NCBI RefSeq assembly: GCF_013373865.1
Contig: NC_050468.1
Span: 22,152,774-22,216,773, forward strand
DNA from: Monomorium pharaonis
Lineage: Eukaryota; Arthropoda; Insecta; Hymenoptera; Formicidae
Direction of reading: 5' to 3'
Length of the DNA: 64,000 bases
Shown piece after piece: positions 50,166-64,000 of the stretch. Each line of letters begins with the position of its first letter. Position 1 is the first letter of the stretch. The notes below the pieces were generated by a model. The model was not told the origin of the DNA, made no database searches, and worked only from the letters and a program-made list of their open reading frames with translations. The position numbers and the translations under genes were made by a program.

Positions 50166-53100
50166 CTTCTACTATTACACGATTTCCATTGTATAGAAAA
50201 TATTAATTTGTATATTGCAAGAAATAAAAAATGACGAGTAGAAATTAATAGAATATCGCATCTAATGCAAATCCTTTGTAGCAGCATATATGCATGTGAT
50301 GTATTTTCGTGCTTGCAGCGAAAAACGAAATGTTGCTTTCGGGTAAAAAAAAGACTCGTGATGACACGCATCGTTGTACTCGCTAATAACAACGCGCATT
50401 TTGGAAGTTTACCTCGGGCAACGGCTGGGCTAACAATGAGACCAGCCCGCGAAATTAACGCATCAAAACCACAACACGTATTAAAAAACATTACGCACAA
50501 TTCGCGTATGTGTTAAATAATTTTATCTCTTTTTATCACTTTTTGTCACTCGTCACTGTGATCGCGATACCAATGTGTAAATAACGCATGAATTTGAACA
50601 TCAGTAATTGCTGGCTGTTTTTACAGTCGATGGTTGTAAAGGTAAATGACATGCACACGGCATAATATATGAAGTATTTATATTCTATATAATTAAAAAT
50701 TGACTATAATAATAATTAATATTAATTAATTATACATGGAATTTTTAATTTTATAAAAGATGTATAATAAAAAGTATCTCTACATATTCCAGATTTATAA
50801 AAAGTTAAATAAATCAAACGTTCATTTAAACATGTATAACTATGGAAATTGTACAGCATATGGAGATTATGAACCGTAAGAAATATCTATAAATATGCAA
50901 CCGCAAAAAAAACTGCCACACGCGCATCACGTTTTAATTTAGAATATTTAATTTCATCCTATTTTATAAATAATTCAATTATTTATAAAAAATAAGTTTA
51001 TTTATTTTTTCATTACTTTGATCTTTAAGAAGCTTAAAGTAATATCTTGAAACTTAAAACTAAGATTAATAAAACTGATACGAGAAACGTAATCCGCTTA
51101 CAAAATACGCGATAATACTTTAAGCCTTTTTTGGAAAATTTTTTCTTTTTTCATATAAAATGGTAATAAAAATAACGCATAAAAATCGATAACGGTAAAA
51201 TAATCTTAATATTTCAGATTCTTTTCTTAATTACATTTGTATTATATTATATATCAAATCATATTTAATTACATGATATTTCTGCGCATGCAACGAATTG
51301 AAAAATGTCTAGACGTTGGGTACACTTTTCTCTTTGATTATTCACTCAGATTAAACTCTTCGGTACCATTTTACAACCTCTCTGCAATCCTTAAGCGTTC
51401 CGTAATCGTAAAAAAAGAAATTTATCGGAGAGGAACGGCCGTCTCTGTCGTTTCCAATTCCCTTTGTGGGCAGTGGTCGGAGGTACAGTGCCACATAGAA
51501 ACGCCGTACAGATCTAACGAGCAACCGTAAGGGTGAAGTGAACTCGATGCAAACTTGATGGCAGGGCACGTTGTTCCAGGCGTACTCGAAAACGTGGAGA
51601 AGGGGGTAGCATACGGGTAACATAATGCAGATTCCGGTGCGCGATTACGGCGGTTTGTGCAGGCGGTACAAACAAACCCGCGAAACTTGTACGTGCTCTT
51701 TGACGGTCATTCATACGTTAATAATTTTTCAACAAAAGGTCACAACTACGAGTGAATAGAGCAAATGCAAGGTGAAACAAAATTCGACAAAGATTTTCGC
51801 GACATTAACGTCATCAGTTCCGAGAGAATTTGGTAATTTAATGGAAGAAGAGAGACAGCGTTACCTTTTTCTACGTCAATCGATGATATCATAACTTTGA
51901 GTATCTATAATTGTAATCAAATATATTTTCAGTTACAGTTTTAAATGGAGAGTGCAATTTATACTTTCCTGAATGTAAATTTATTTAACCAGTATACATA
52001 CTTGATAAAAAGTCGATACGTTTTTATCACTTTACATTTTCTCGGAATATATATATATTTTTTTTAACATATTAACGTTGAGAATACTTCAATTGCTTAT
52101 ATTATGTTCTCGCATTTCTCAAGAGTTATTAAAAAAGTAACACTTTTTTTTACAAACAAGTTTGTTGTAATTCTAGAATAGCTTCATTCCTAGGCTTACG
52201 CAAGCAAAGAGAAAGACTAGAAAAGATGAACGAAAAGGGAGCTGCTGCCCGCATTCGGATTAAAATGAGCGGAAAGAGTGTGCTTTTCAGTGTGACACAG
52301 GTGCGTTCGCATCGCTGCATACAAAAAGAATACCTTTATATTTTTTCCGCTGTCTTGGTCACTGCTCTTTAATCGTTCGTGTTTAAGTCCCCTGCGAACT
52401 TATCTTCGCTGCCGCGAAGAAGACGATCTTAGATAAGCTCTCCGCTTATAAACAATGCCCTTTTTTTTTCTTTCACAAAGAATAACTACAAGTTAGCGGT
52501 GCTTCTCTCAGCGTTTTAAAGCAAAGATCAAAAAAGTAAGTTAATGTCAATAAATCTATCTAAAATTTGCAAATACTTTGTTCTTATTCATGAACTCCTA
52601 CAGTTTATCGCAACACATTTTTTTTTCAAATATTTTTAATATTTTATAAACTTTGCGTTTCTCATAAATGCCCTACAAGTATCTCGCGAATTTTGGAAAA
52701 TTCGATATTAAGATATAAAGTTTGATGTTGTAAAAGGGAACATTCAGATGTCAATAGATCAAGAGATTGAAGTTACAAGAATTTAAAATTTAGCACGATT
52801 GCACACGTGACAGATATCACAGCAAAATTTCACAAAATCAATTTAGTCATTGTGCAAATTCCCTTTCACAATTTTCATTAAACATTACATACTTTTAATG
52901 TTTTAATTTTAAATAATTTGATAAATTAAAAAATAACTTATTTAATTTTATTCCTATCTCTTAAATAATAAAATTTTAAATAAATAAATTTAAAAGAAAA
53001 GTGTCAGTCAATCTCAAAATAAAAAAAATATATAATTCCAATTCTTTGATACATTAGTATTTGAATGTCATGCATTATTTTTAAAAAATTCTATATCAAA

Positions 53101-55248
53101 TTTTATATTAAATTTTCTAAAGTCCGCGAGATACGCTACGTGATAAACTCTCTCCTTGTCAATTTCGTAGAGTTTGCACGTATAAATTTAAATGATGCAC
53201 GTGTGTCGCTTAAATCTACATCTTAATTCCTGTCGATATATTTGTTCCTTAAAGGCAATACATTTATCTCGTATACGTAAAATATTATTGCACATCGTAG
53301 TCGTAACGTTCGCAGATAAATCGCGGGCACGTCAAGAGGGTTTACCTTCTTCTTTTTGAGCTTCGGTGAAAAATTGGTTTATCGTCACCCCAACGGCCGA
53401 ATTAAATTTCGGTTGCAGTGAGCGGAAACTATTTCACATTTGCACGGAATTCGTTTTTCCGAGCCGCCGTTCGTGCCGCTGTCAACGTTCAGAAAGTTTT
53501 TCAGAAATAAACTTTGCTTCCTCACCCTTCCTCTCATTTCCGACCCCTTCTCATCACCGGACATCTCTCCCGCTTGTGACGGTTTGATGGGATACTAAAT
53601 TTTCGTTAGAATTTTTTATTCAACTTTGGAATTGAGCTGCATCGTTACGTATCCACGTCAGTGGAATTGTTCGTAAATACTGTTAGTTTTATTCTCGACG
53701 GGCACAAAAATCGTGATAATCGTGATAATCGCAACAAATATCTCGTACATAAAATTGTAAAAGGGATTTGACCGAGCAAAGCTGCATTGTACAAAACATC
53801 GTTTCAGAGTTGAATTTTTGTAACACAGTGAAAAATTTTATTAAGTTTCAATGCAATGTTTATTTTTTTTCTTTTGATGCAATAAATATGAAATTCACGA
53901 AAAAAATAAAAATTTAAAATTTAAACATTTTTGAAATTTAGTTATTATGTTTAATATTTTGTAAGAAATATATATTTAATAAATTTGGTTTATAACATTT
54001 GTTTAAAACTTTCTTTCGAAACATTTAAAACTTTTACAGTAAAGTATAATTTGTTAGTAAGTTAGATGTTTAATGATCTAATAAAATATTCTCAATGAAA
54101 AAGATCTATTTGTTATTTTTTATCGGGCTTCTCGCGCCACAGAAAATGGAAAAGTTATAGAAGCGACAGAAGCAGTCGCAATTACTCGTTGACGGAAGTT
54201 CGCAACAAACAAGCTAATTGTCAAGATTCTTTGTACCGGTGTAACTGTCACGCAAACGATTATTAACAAACTTTGTAATTCGAAACAAAATCCCGACGGC
54301 GTCGAGTAGGCCAATGAATACACAAGTTCGCTGGCGTAATATTAATTATTCTATTATTAATTAGAAAGTTTGCAAGGCGCCTTGAATAGCGACTGTCCGA
54401 TATATTAGTGTGCTCCTCTACGAAATTAAATGAAACGTCCGCGCGGAAAGAAAAGCACAACGGTAATCCTATTGTGAGACTGTGAAAAGGATGAAGACGT
54501 ATATTCTTTTGTGGAATATACCGCGAGTCCTTCAAAAGATGGAAACAGAAAAAGAGGATTTCACGATTATATCAGCGACAATTTTTGTACCATCGTGTTG
54601 CGCATGTCGAAATAAGTACTCTGCTATATCAAAAATTTGCATATTTCCTCGCCCAATGCAAATGCTGGACTCATTTTTGTGTAACCTTTCGCAACAAGAT
54701 TCTCTACGTTGTGTATTTTCCATCTAATTCGATCGAAATGTTTGGGAAGGGGTGAGTGTAATTTAGCTCCGGTTGCCACAGAAACGGCACCCTTGTAGAA
54801 AATGTAAAAAAAAAAGCGATGGAAAATGATGCCAAGTTTGCTTGCCAGATTCAGATTCCGATAATGAAATTTGCACAGATCTCTCACGAGGTTCTTGCTT
54901 CGTTACGTTCGTTGCCCGCTCGCTCGTTCTAGATATCAGCTTTATAATTCGTGGTAAATTTATTCACGCAAGGACGTTACATATGATCGTACGAGTTACG
55001 ATGATTAACACGTCGCTTGCGGCGTACGTAACGTCGTTATCAATAACACAGGAATTCAATAAAAAAAAATCCCGCGAAAGTAACGACCGTGAACAATACC
55101 CGCCGGTGAGAATAACACGGTCCCGTACAGTCGCACATTGATTCAATTTGAAAATAGAGGAGCGCTTCGTTTTATGAATCCGAAAGAGAGAGGAAAGCTT
55201 GCGTCGAAACGCACGATACAACCCGACAAATATTTATCGAAGTAACAT

Positions 55249-55593
55249 ACAGAAAAAAATTAGTATCAATTCAATATGCACTTATTTAAGCAAAAATAGA
55301 AAAATTTCTTTAAAGAATTTGATAATCTTAAATTTCGGCAAAATATTATGTTTATTTCAATATTATAATAGCCATCTAAAGAGCACAACACACGCACATA
55401 CAATTGTTTTTATAATAATAGTTATTAAGATTCCATTTTTTTGCAGATATTGTTATTTTTATCCAATATATTTTTCTTGATAAAACCATACAAAATACTT
55501 TATATAAGCAAAAGTTGTGTCTATTCAAGATTAATAAATTCTTTAAAGGAAAATTTATTTTGCTTATGAGACAATAATTGTAGGTTTAAGAAT
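55249..55593. mobile_element. MITE-like inverted-repeat element, about 345 bp
   Basis: The left arm begins cagaaaaaaattagtatcaa and the reverse complement of the right arm begins tagaaaaaaattcttaaacc. Shared motifs follow further in (taagcaaaa and ctttaaagaattt), giving arms of about 80 bp with gaps. TA dinucleotides flank both ends, compatible with a Tc1/mariner-type insertion. It has no coding capacity. Confidence 0.65.
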
Positions 55594-57577
55594 TTTTTTC
55601 TATAAACGGAATAATGCGCGCACATGAAATTGGTTACTTATGCGGTTTATGTTACCATTGCAGTTTTTCGCAAGAGGAAGAATCTTATGAATATTTGTTA
55701 GCATCAATATTATTAAACTATTTATTAGTTTAATGTATTTGTATATAACGCGTACGTCGGCTCACGTAAGAAGAATTGCGTTTCAAGACGTCGCGTCGTC
55801 GCCCCTATTATGCCTGTCATCGCTGCCGTACATGCACACGTGCAAATTTCTACGTGTGCATCCGTGGCATATAGGTAACGCCTGCTATTGTGTCGTGACC
55901 CCGGGACAGAGCGTCCACCTCCGCATTGAATTAGGGCGTTGCGTCTCGCCGGAAATTGCGTCCACCCGGACTGATCTGATCCCCGGCGAGGCACACGGTG
56001 TCACGAGATCAATAAAATGTGCTCTTCAAAATCAAACGAGTATACGGACGCGACGGGCGTGTGGAATGCGTTCGAAAATGATTGTGTGAAATGCTCATCG
56101 GTTGCGAATACAATAGACAATGCACGAAATAACTTTAGTTTTACATATTCGAACGCGCACACACGCATCGTGTGTTCGAAACAATTCTGATTTGTGTTAT
56201 AATTTCAATTTTGCTCTCGCAGTTTTTCATTTCGTATTATATTCCTCGAACGTATCGTTCGATATTCTTGCATCCATCTCACCAATGTGCTTAGTATTAC
56301 TTATTCGATAATTTCATTCGATATGTGCGCTGCAATATCAAATATTAATACTATAAATAATTTACAATATTGTACTATATTTCTCAATTTTATTTTCTTT
56401 AATAAAAATATTATTTGCAAGCAGTTATGCTGCAATATGGATTAATTATTGAATTAAACAACTATTTGAATCTTAAGAAATTGAATCTTAAGAAGGTCAG
56501 ATTACTCGAAATCGTACTTATCTTTGATAACTTTATTGAAGTATACTGAAGTATATATCGCTTTTTCTCGTTTTTCAATAACATATTTAATATACATATT
56601 GACTCTCGGTAACGATAAGCATAGCAATCTTAATTAAAAAGCTTGCCTTCCTATTGGATGAATTTCTGTAAAAAAGAATTCGAATAAAAATTAATAAAAT
56701 GATAACTATAAACTCAATTTTTACAACTAAAAATTTTAATTTTGTTAATATTACTATGAAACGACGGTTAAAAAAAAATAGAGAATGCTTCAGCTATATA
56801 AATTATAAGTATATATTTGTTAATAGAAAATGTATTTTTCTATTCTTTATATATCTTTATATATCTTTCATAAAAATTCTTTAAAAATTTCACTATTATA
56901 TGTTGATTCAGTTTGTCACAAAAAATTGTCAAAGGTTTCGAACACAATTTGATTCTTCAGTCAAGATATAAATTAAGAGAAAAATTTTTGTAAAACAGAA
57001 TATTTCACAAAGCGAAAACAAAAAGCTTCGAGAATATAAAACACAATATTTTATTTTTTAAATTCCAATCTAAATTACTCTATCGAGTGCAATTTTAATT
57101 TAACGTATTAAGGACGAGAATAAAGATGAGAATATAGTGCGCGCGCATATTTTCGTCAAGAAAGATTAGCACATTATTTTAAACATTCATGAAATAATCC
57201 AGAATCAAGGACGTGTGATTTTTGGTGCAACATGTCCATGCAATATCCATCAATCTTGTTGCAAATAGGTCCTTCAAGATGTAGAACCGACGGTGCATTT
57301 ATATGGCTCGACAGTAAAAGAATATTTCACGCGAGAATATTTCCGCGTCGATTCACGGAACGCACTTGTTCATTCCTCGGCGCCGGCTCCGTTTCGCGCA
57401 GCACCGCGCAGCTTCCGCGAAATTAAGCAGCTCACTGTCGTGTACCCGATTACATTTTTCGCCCGGTGAAAAAAAGAGACGTCGGCAAAAAGAATAAATG
57501 TCGGCAGCCGTGAGAGAGAGTAACTGGAAGGATGTGCGCGATGGCACCCTGCCATTGCAAGAAGAAGTTTGGCCGCC

Positions 57578-57770
57578 TCATTGACGTCGACTCTGCTGCT
57601 CCCCGAGGGGCTTCCCATCCTTAAAGTGCTCCCACTTGGCTTCCTTCGCGCAGATTGGCGGCTGGAAAAACGTGAATCTACCACCCGACCTTACCTCGTT
57701 ATAAAATTCCACCGGAGTAGAGTTTCCCGGGGGACCTACTAGATTTGATCTCTTTCGTCGCTTCTCATCG
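57578..57770 (-). CDS. Weak exon candidate, unidentified
   Basis: On the minus strand the frame reading STPVEFYNEVRSGGRFTFFQ and on to KEAKWEHFKDGKPLGEQQ has coding-like composition and ends at a stop. A good donor (AACGAG|GTAAGG) and a possible acceptor (TTTTTCCAG|CC) lie inside it only 36 bp apart, too close for a normal intron. A second frame also stays open across the same bases. I do not recognise the protein, and a chance open frame is as likely. Confidence 0.2.
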
Positions 57771-60700
57771 CGATTCCCGCTTTGTCTTTCCCTTTCGCAT
57801 TTTGACAGATCCGACAGTCCTCGACCCCCTTTACATTGGCTTTCGATCCCTTCGGAATAGAGGGTGCTCGCAAAGGAAATTCCATGAATTTCGAATAAGT
57901 GATAATCGAGTGAGAATTCTATTCGATTTATGATCTCTGTACGATATTCCATTCACGGCGAGCGTCACGAGAAATCTTTATTAGCTACGTAAATAATTAA
58001 CAATTAAATGTCGTTCGTTGCATCTGTGCGAAGAATTATTCCGAAATCTAACGCATGTGGTTTTATATATCCCATTGTAAAATAGAAATAGAAAATCTCT
58101 GATTAGCGGATATTAATCTCACTGACAGAAGCAACTAAAATAATTTAATTAACCGTGTATCGATAATTAATGCGCTATACATTCTCATTAAATCACTCCG
58201 CGCCAACAATCTCTTCTATTTCGTATATCATAAATGTAAATGCCGGATCAGTTTCAATTAAAATTTCTCCTGGCTTCGGATAAATTTATCACGGTCCATT
58301 ATTCGACATCAGAATCATTATCACGATTAACGTCACGCACTGATCACCGCAACCCGTTCGTTTAGCCCGTCTCTCGTACATTCAACATTCCGCGGAAATA
58401 TCTTCGGCACAATAAAATTACGAAAAAAAAGCGAAGAACATGACTCGCGGATCTCTCAAAACATTAGTTATTTGGTACCTCCAAAATAAAATAATTATTA
58501 ATTTTATATTAATTATAATAAATAATATACTATTAATATTAATATCTATAAATGACGTGTATTGTAATACACTTGCATAATACGTGCATAATATATATTA
58601 ATGCAATAATATAATAATAATTAGATAGGCAAGTGTTCATCAATCCGCAGAATAAAACAGGGTCGGTGCATCTGCATTTGTGAGTGCATTATCTCCCCAG
58701 AGTACACTTTCCTTTTTTCCAAGCTCGATCTGTAGAAGACAGTCGACCATCAACATCGTTCCCTATGTTTTTGCGGTTTATTTTCCATTCTCTCTTTCTC
58801 TCTCTTTCTCTTTCTCTCTCACACTCTGCTTGGTTCCGCATAAATTGATGATTACACTGTACGACCGGGAAAAGAAGTAAAATCTCTAATGGAGTCGTGT
58901 TCTTTGTGCAATTTGCATTTGATATTTCGCTGGAAAAATTGATTTCAAGTATAATAGCCTATTTCTAGCAAATGGAATCAAAATTTTTATTACGAAAAGA
59001 ATGAAAATGAACAAATTTTTTTTAAAATTCAATTCCATTCTTCGTATAATCGAGTGTAAAAATATAAAGAATTAGTTGTTTTATTCGAGTTCAGTTTTAA
59101 GTAATAATAAACAATATTTTCAATAATTCAAATATAGAAAAAGGTATTGGCTCCTAAAGTCACAACCTTTTATTTCGCGGAAACTAAAAATTATTTTGTA
59201 TTAATATTGATAAAAACATTTACTTCGATATTTTTTGCTCAGAAATATGCTAGGGAAATTAAAGAAATAAAAATCCATAATTTATAGCTTTTCTCTAAAC
59301 AAAATTTTTCTGTAAAATCTATTTAACCGAATCTAATCTAATATAACTTGCGCGCGCTTTGTGTGTGTGTGTGTCTGTGTGTATTTAGTCGTGCTAGACA
59401 TTGCATTTTTTGAAAAAGCTTAAAATATAATCGAATAAAAAATATATTACGTTAAAGTAAAAGAGACTTTTAAGAATTTTTACATATTAATATATAAATA
59501 TTTTGTATAAATAACTCATATTAAAGAAAAAAAAGGAAAATGTAGCTTACTGTGCCAATTTTGAGACCTAATTTTCTAGATACTTTTTTGAGTATGTTGT
59601 CAAAACATTATTATATATTAACTGTTATAACCTCTGGTAGAAGACACTTTCTTACATTTATGTTTTTAAAGTTTCATTTAATTTTTATTTAAGAAATATT
59701 ACTCAAAAACAAAGTGATATGCCAGTATTGCAAGATTTACTGTAGACCTAATTATTAACAATATGTCAATGGTAAAAATCTAAAATGCTTCTTTTTAATT
59801 AGAAGATTGAAGTTTTACTTTTAACAAAAAATGTTATAATAATAAAGACTCATCAAAAATTGAAGGATTAAAAGTTAAACATAATTATTTAATAATACAA
59901 TTTATATATTTAAAAAAGCATTTAAAGTCAAACTTTTAATATTTGGGACATTGTCAGTAAGCCATTTATCCTGTAAAATTCAAAACATATTATTATTTAT
60001 TTTCTTTCATTTAAATAAAAAAGTTCTCTATAGAGGTCTTTTTCAAGGTAAATAAAAAAGGTTTTTCAGACTGATAGAAATTAAACCGATGTGAGAGGAC
60101 AGTGGATAATGACCGATAACTATTTCCGGTGTCTTTGAAAAAAATGTTCTTCTCGTTAACCATTTGAGTTTCTTTGCCAGATAGTTCGTTAAGTATAGTT
60201 CCTGTCTTGATACTCGTCCAACAATCTCGGCGCCTCTAAATTTTTGGCGACTTCGTAAACGATGCTGCCCCGTCCATGATATTCAAGTAGATCGTGACGA
60301 GAATTCTTCATAATGATCCGCGCAACGAAGATCTTTAATGAGCTAAGCATAACAATTTCTTTTGATTGCACATTACGCGGTTGATATTACCCTACGCGTA
60401 CAAACTGTTGCGAGCAAGGGAGCAATTCCTTTTTATCGCACACTATACGATGTTTGATATTAGTCTGCATGTATGAAGAGTAAAGCATATATAAATACTT
60501 TTTTCTTCAATAACAATAAACATATTCCCGACAATCATAGTATTACAATACAACAAACGGTCCGTGTTATCGAATCATTTTACTGAATTAGATAGGCATT
60601 TGTTTCAATAAGTGGTAGTCGATTGATTAGCCTGATAATACGATGAAACGTCCGATTAGTAATTACTGAACGATCAAATCGCGGAAATGTTTAATAACGC

Positions 60701-62088
60701 ACGGCTGTCAGGGCGGTCCGTATTTAAACATGCATCATGACACACTCAATCCCACATCGCTCTCAACGCCGCATAAAACGTTCATCAATTAAATCCCCTG
60801 CACGTGCACGTGTCTCACGTCAAATTTTTCTCACCCACGAGCGTACACACGCGAATCGACATTGGGCAACAATTTGCGCGTGACGCATTTGCGCGCGTAA
60901 CTTTTCGGCGGCAGCAGTTGGAGTTGTTGGCAGCGGAGTTAAAAAGTAGCCGGTATATATATACGCTGCGCGAACTTTCGCGCTGGCTTCATTAAATTGA
61001 TAATGGATCGCATTCCGCGCGCGAGCGGAACACAATAGACGTCCGGACGTTAAACGACGCGGCATTAAAACTTGCCGGGGCGACATCATGGCTGCTCGCC
61101 GTGCGCCGTACCTTCACCGCCCTGCCTACGTAACGCGGGATACGTAACGCAATGCGTGCCCGTTATACGGCGCGCATTAACACCCCCGTTCCGAGGGCGG
61201 AACGTTGCGCGGCGAAATATCATGCCGGGGCGTTTTACGATATCTCCCGCCGAGTCGCGCCCTCCCCGCTCCCGTTCACCCCTTTGCACCAGTTCAGCTC
61301 TACGTTGCAACACCGTCGTGACGTTACGGAGCGGCTCTGAATATTTCGACTCGGAATATTTCGACTCTCAACTAATCCGTCGTGAACGCGACGCGACGTT
61401 TGTCTCACGCTCTTACAAATTTATCGTCGTTACTATAATTCGGCAATGAAAAGCAAAATGATAATTCGATTGACTCCCGATTATGTAATAGCGGACGTGC
61501 AAGAGTCGCCGGATCGCGTAATTCTGCATAATGTATACGCGGTAATTATGGAAAATTATTGGGAAAAACCGGAGCGCTTATGTATTCGCGATTTATTGTC
61601 AGCCGATTAAGCGCGATGCGAAATCTACGAGGTGAAACTCGGCGCCGCCGCCGCTTTTCATCCAGCCGATTACTACACATTCCGTGCGAACGAACGCAGC
61701 ACAATGCGCAATGGCTGCCTTAAAGCCTCCCGTCGCGGAAACTGGACGCAAAGGAAAGTTTCGCCGGCGAGGAAGAAACCGAGTGGCTTATTGCTCCGTC
61801 GCGAGTCGCGTATGCCGCAAAAGTTCGACGATATTTTACTGCCCCTGCTAGAAATTTCAGACTCTTCCTCGCTATCGCTACAGTTCGAATCCCAAGAACG
61901 GGGGGATTCGAAATCGAATGGCAAAGAGGAGCGGATGACGTCGGGTATTTTATCTCTTTTATCGCAATAGCGTCAATAGTGCGTAACATAATAATAATAA
62001 TTAACTCTCAGATATTTGAAATATTTGACTTTGCAATTATTCAGTGTAATATTAAGATACAAGCTGTATAGAGATCTCAAATTATATT

Positions 62089-62091
<3 letters not shown>

Positions 62092-62120
<29 letters not shown>
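62092..62120. repeat. (TA)n microsatellite
   Basis: TA dinucleotide run of about 29 bp. Confidence 0.9.
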
Positions 62121-62123
<3 letters not shown>

Positions 62124-62384
62124 GTTTTTAATTACGTTACGTAAGTAACATTGTACTTATTATGATTATAAATTCCACTCTACTATAGTAATAATATAGC
62201 ATCATAAAGCACGCTGAAATGCGCGCACAATACGGTCAGAAAAACTTTAAGGGATACAGCGGCGGACGGCGCGGCGGGTTCCGGACGGCAGTGGTAAACA
62301 ATCGATCGAGCCCGGCAAGCGAGCGATCGCGAAATATACGGACGAACCTTCGGTATAACCGTGGAAAAGAGAACAACGCGCACA

Positions 62385-62418
62385 CATACACATACACACG
62401 CACGCACGCACGCACACA

Positions 62419-62452
<34 letters not shown>
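62385..62452. repeat. (CA)n microsatellite
   Basis: CA dinucleotide run with CATACA and CACG variants in its left half. Cysteine/valine-rich frames on the other strand are artefacts of this repeat. Confidence 0.95.
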
Positions 62453-62454
<2 letters not shown>

Positions 62455-64000
62455 TGCACAAACGGATATCGAGCTCGTATAAAGTTTCATTTCCAGGAAT
62501 TCAATAATCGCTTACATCGCAATAATTCGCGAGCCATTCGATTTTGTCTTATCATCGTCCTCGTCGCCGTCGTCGCCATTGTCGTCGTTCCGCAGAGGGT
62601 CCCGCGAATCACGTTGAAATCTCGAAATCATAAGTGGGTACATAATACAGAAACAAATAACGGTAATGCGCTTTATGAGAATAAACGGCGAAGTCGTACG
62701 TATCGCGAGGTGAATTCAAAAAAAGGGACGCGGCACGAAGACAATACAGCGATATTATGGACAATGCACGCCAACGACAAGTAAGCGTTATAAGCCTGTA
62801 TTCACGACAATACTCTTATTAAAGATTGAAAGTAATGATTTTTTTCGCTGGGCAACAGCAAGCAATATTAAAATTCGCAGATTTTTTTCCACGTTTTTGC
62901 TCTCAATTTATTCCATTTTATTTCTCATTCCCTTCGACATTAATGTCGGTGGAAAAAACGATGATTCGACATAATGGTTTACTACGCCCTACACATTATG
63001 CAGTTTGCATAATGCATGACAGGTGGTTATGGGGCCGACGCGTGCAAGTGAATGGTGCACAGTTCCGTACGAGATAATTGCGAGGGAAGGAAGTGGGAGA
63101 AAGGGAAGCGGCAGCGGTGTTCTCATCTTACAGGGGTGTTACTTGTAACTCAGATCGGCTTCACGGAACGTAAATTGAGATCTATCTCGCCTGGGGAAGG
63201 CTAATTAACTGGGAATCAAATGTCGGCCCCATCTCTCCTGGCGATGACTAAAGCGGGCTTTGAAGCGGATCGCTGGCCGGATCGTAATCCCGGGAGAAAG
63301 GACAAAAGAGCGGGTTGTAAGGACACGTGGCGCACGATCCCGGGCCAGCTGTAGTGAACCAACGTTAAACGATTATTAGTGCGAGAAGCGGCGAATATTT
63401 CGTCCACTAAGTACTTTCACGTCTTAACGAAGTAATTGGGAGGGATTATATGTAAGGCTCGATCATTCGCGCTCGGGTAACTCCCGTGGAAATAAAATTT
63501 CTTCGGAAACGGAACATCTGCTTGGCATCCATCTTGCGCGACGGAAAACTTTGGGGGACGTTGAACGGTATGCAACGCCTTTCCGCTTGGAATATTCAGC
63601 GCAGCGCATTATAAATTACATAGCACATAAATTATTTACTTGAAATTAAAATTCTAGATCTATTCGCAAATTAATTTCATCCCTCCACCGTTTAATTATA
63701 TGTACATTTCGTATATATATCTTTTAAAGTATGTTGCACGTTGCATTTTGTTTGTATGTATATTTGTACCATAATTTGTTGTGAAGGAATAACTTGAAAG
63801 ATAATTCAAGCAAAGGGAGAAACTGCTGCCTAATTTTTTCCATTTGCGCTCCTTCATATTTATGGAGTATTATTGCGTCTTATATGATATTTATGGCTAA
63901 GGCGCTCTCGACCGTGAGCTAGTTAAATTTCTTGGAAAAACATTTTTAACGAAAGTATCCCCGGTATTACATCAGGAGAGTACCGTAGGGTTGAGTACAC

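Larger units (their letters stand above)
50166..64000. other. Non-coding flank right of the transposon
   Basis: I find no supported gene in these 13.8 kb. There is one MITE-like element (about 55249-55593), a weak exon candidate at 57578-57770, (TA)n and (CA)n microsatellites near 62100 and 62385, and an overlapping double E-box (CACGTGCACGTG) near 60800. The block at about 60700-61980 is CpG-rich with many short open frames but no recognisable domain. On the minus strand this is upstream of the dlg1-type exons and could be a further intron or upstream intergenic DNA. Confidence 0.5.

Noticed and set aside
60189..60371. 60-codon minus-strand frame with coding-like composition
   Set aside because: Short, no splice support and not recognised; left as a chance frame.

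Overview
The window looks like animal, most probably hymenopteran (ant-like), nuclear DNA. The reasons are very long introns, very sparse coding sequence, alternating AT-rich and CpG-rich blocks, many (GA)n, (GT)n and (TA)n microsatellites and several small foldback (MITE-like) elements. It also holds one unmistakable insect-type discs-large exon. The species is not proven by the sequence. Most long open frames are chance reading through microsatellites or CpG-rich DNA, and I left them out.

Host gene layout: the only confidently recognised host coding sequence is on the minus strand. An exon at 11203-11339 encodes the second half of the L27 domain of Discs large 1 (SAP97/DlgS97 type). About 23 kb upstream on the same strand, an exon at 34478-34916 encodes a Gln/His-rich N-terminus. 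Its end phase (+1) fits the L27 exon, so it may be an alternative first coding exon of dlg1; that link is inference. The rest of 1-40959 and 50166-64000 reads as intron or intergenic DNA with microsatellites, palindromes and MITEs.

Main discovery: 40960-50165 is one complete 9.2-kb DNA transposon bounded by a perfect 44-bp terminal inverted repeat that starts CCCGGG. It carries two divergent, intact, intron-containing genes. On the plus strand is an 845-aa transposase of the CACTA/EnSpm (tnp2-like) superfamily, in two coding exons. On the minus strand is a 352-aa protein that I reconstructed from six phase-consistent exons; it has a BEN domain near its C-terminus. The genes are driven from a shared intergenic region of about 0.4 kb. 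The layout recalls the two-protein plant En/Spm system (catalytic TnpD plus DNA-binding TnpA), with the BEN protein a candidate for the DNA-binding partner. The 3' end carries a tandem array of 188-bp units, and each unit ends in a degenerate copy of the element's own terminus. Several smaller foldback elements are nested inside the transposon.

All splice sites, domain calls and families were judged by eye; no search or alignment program was run.
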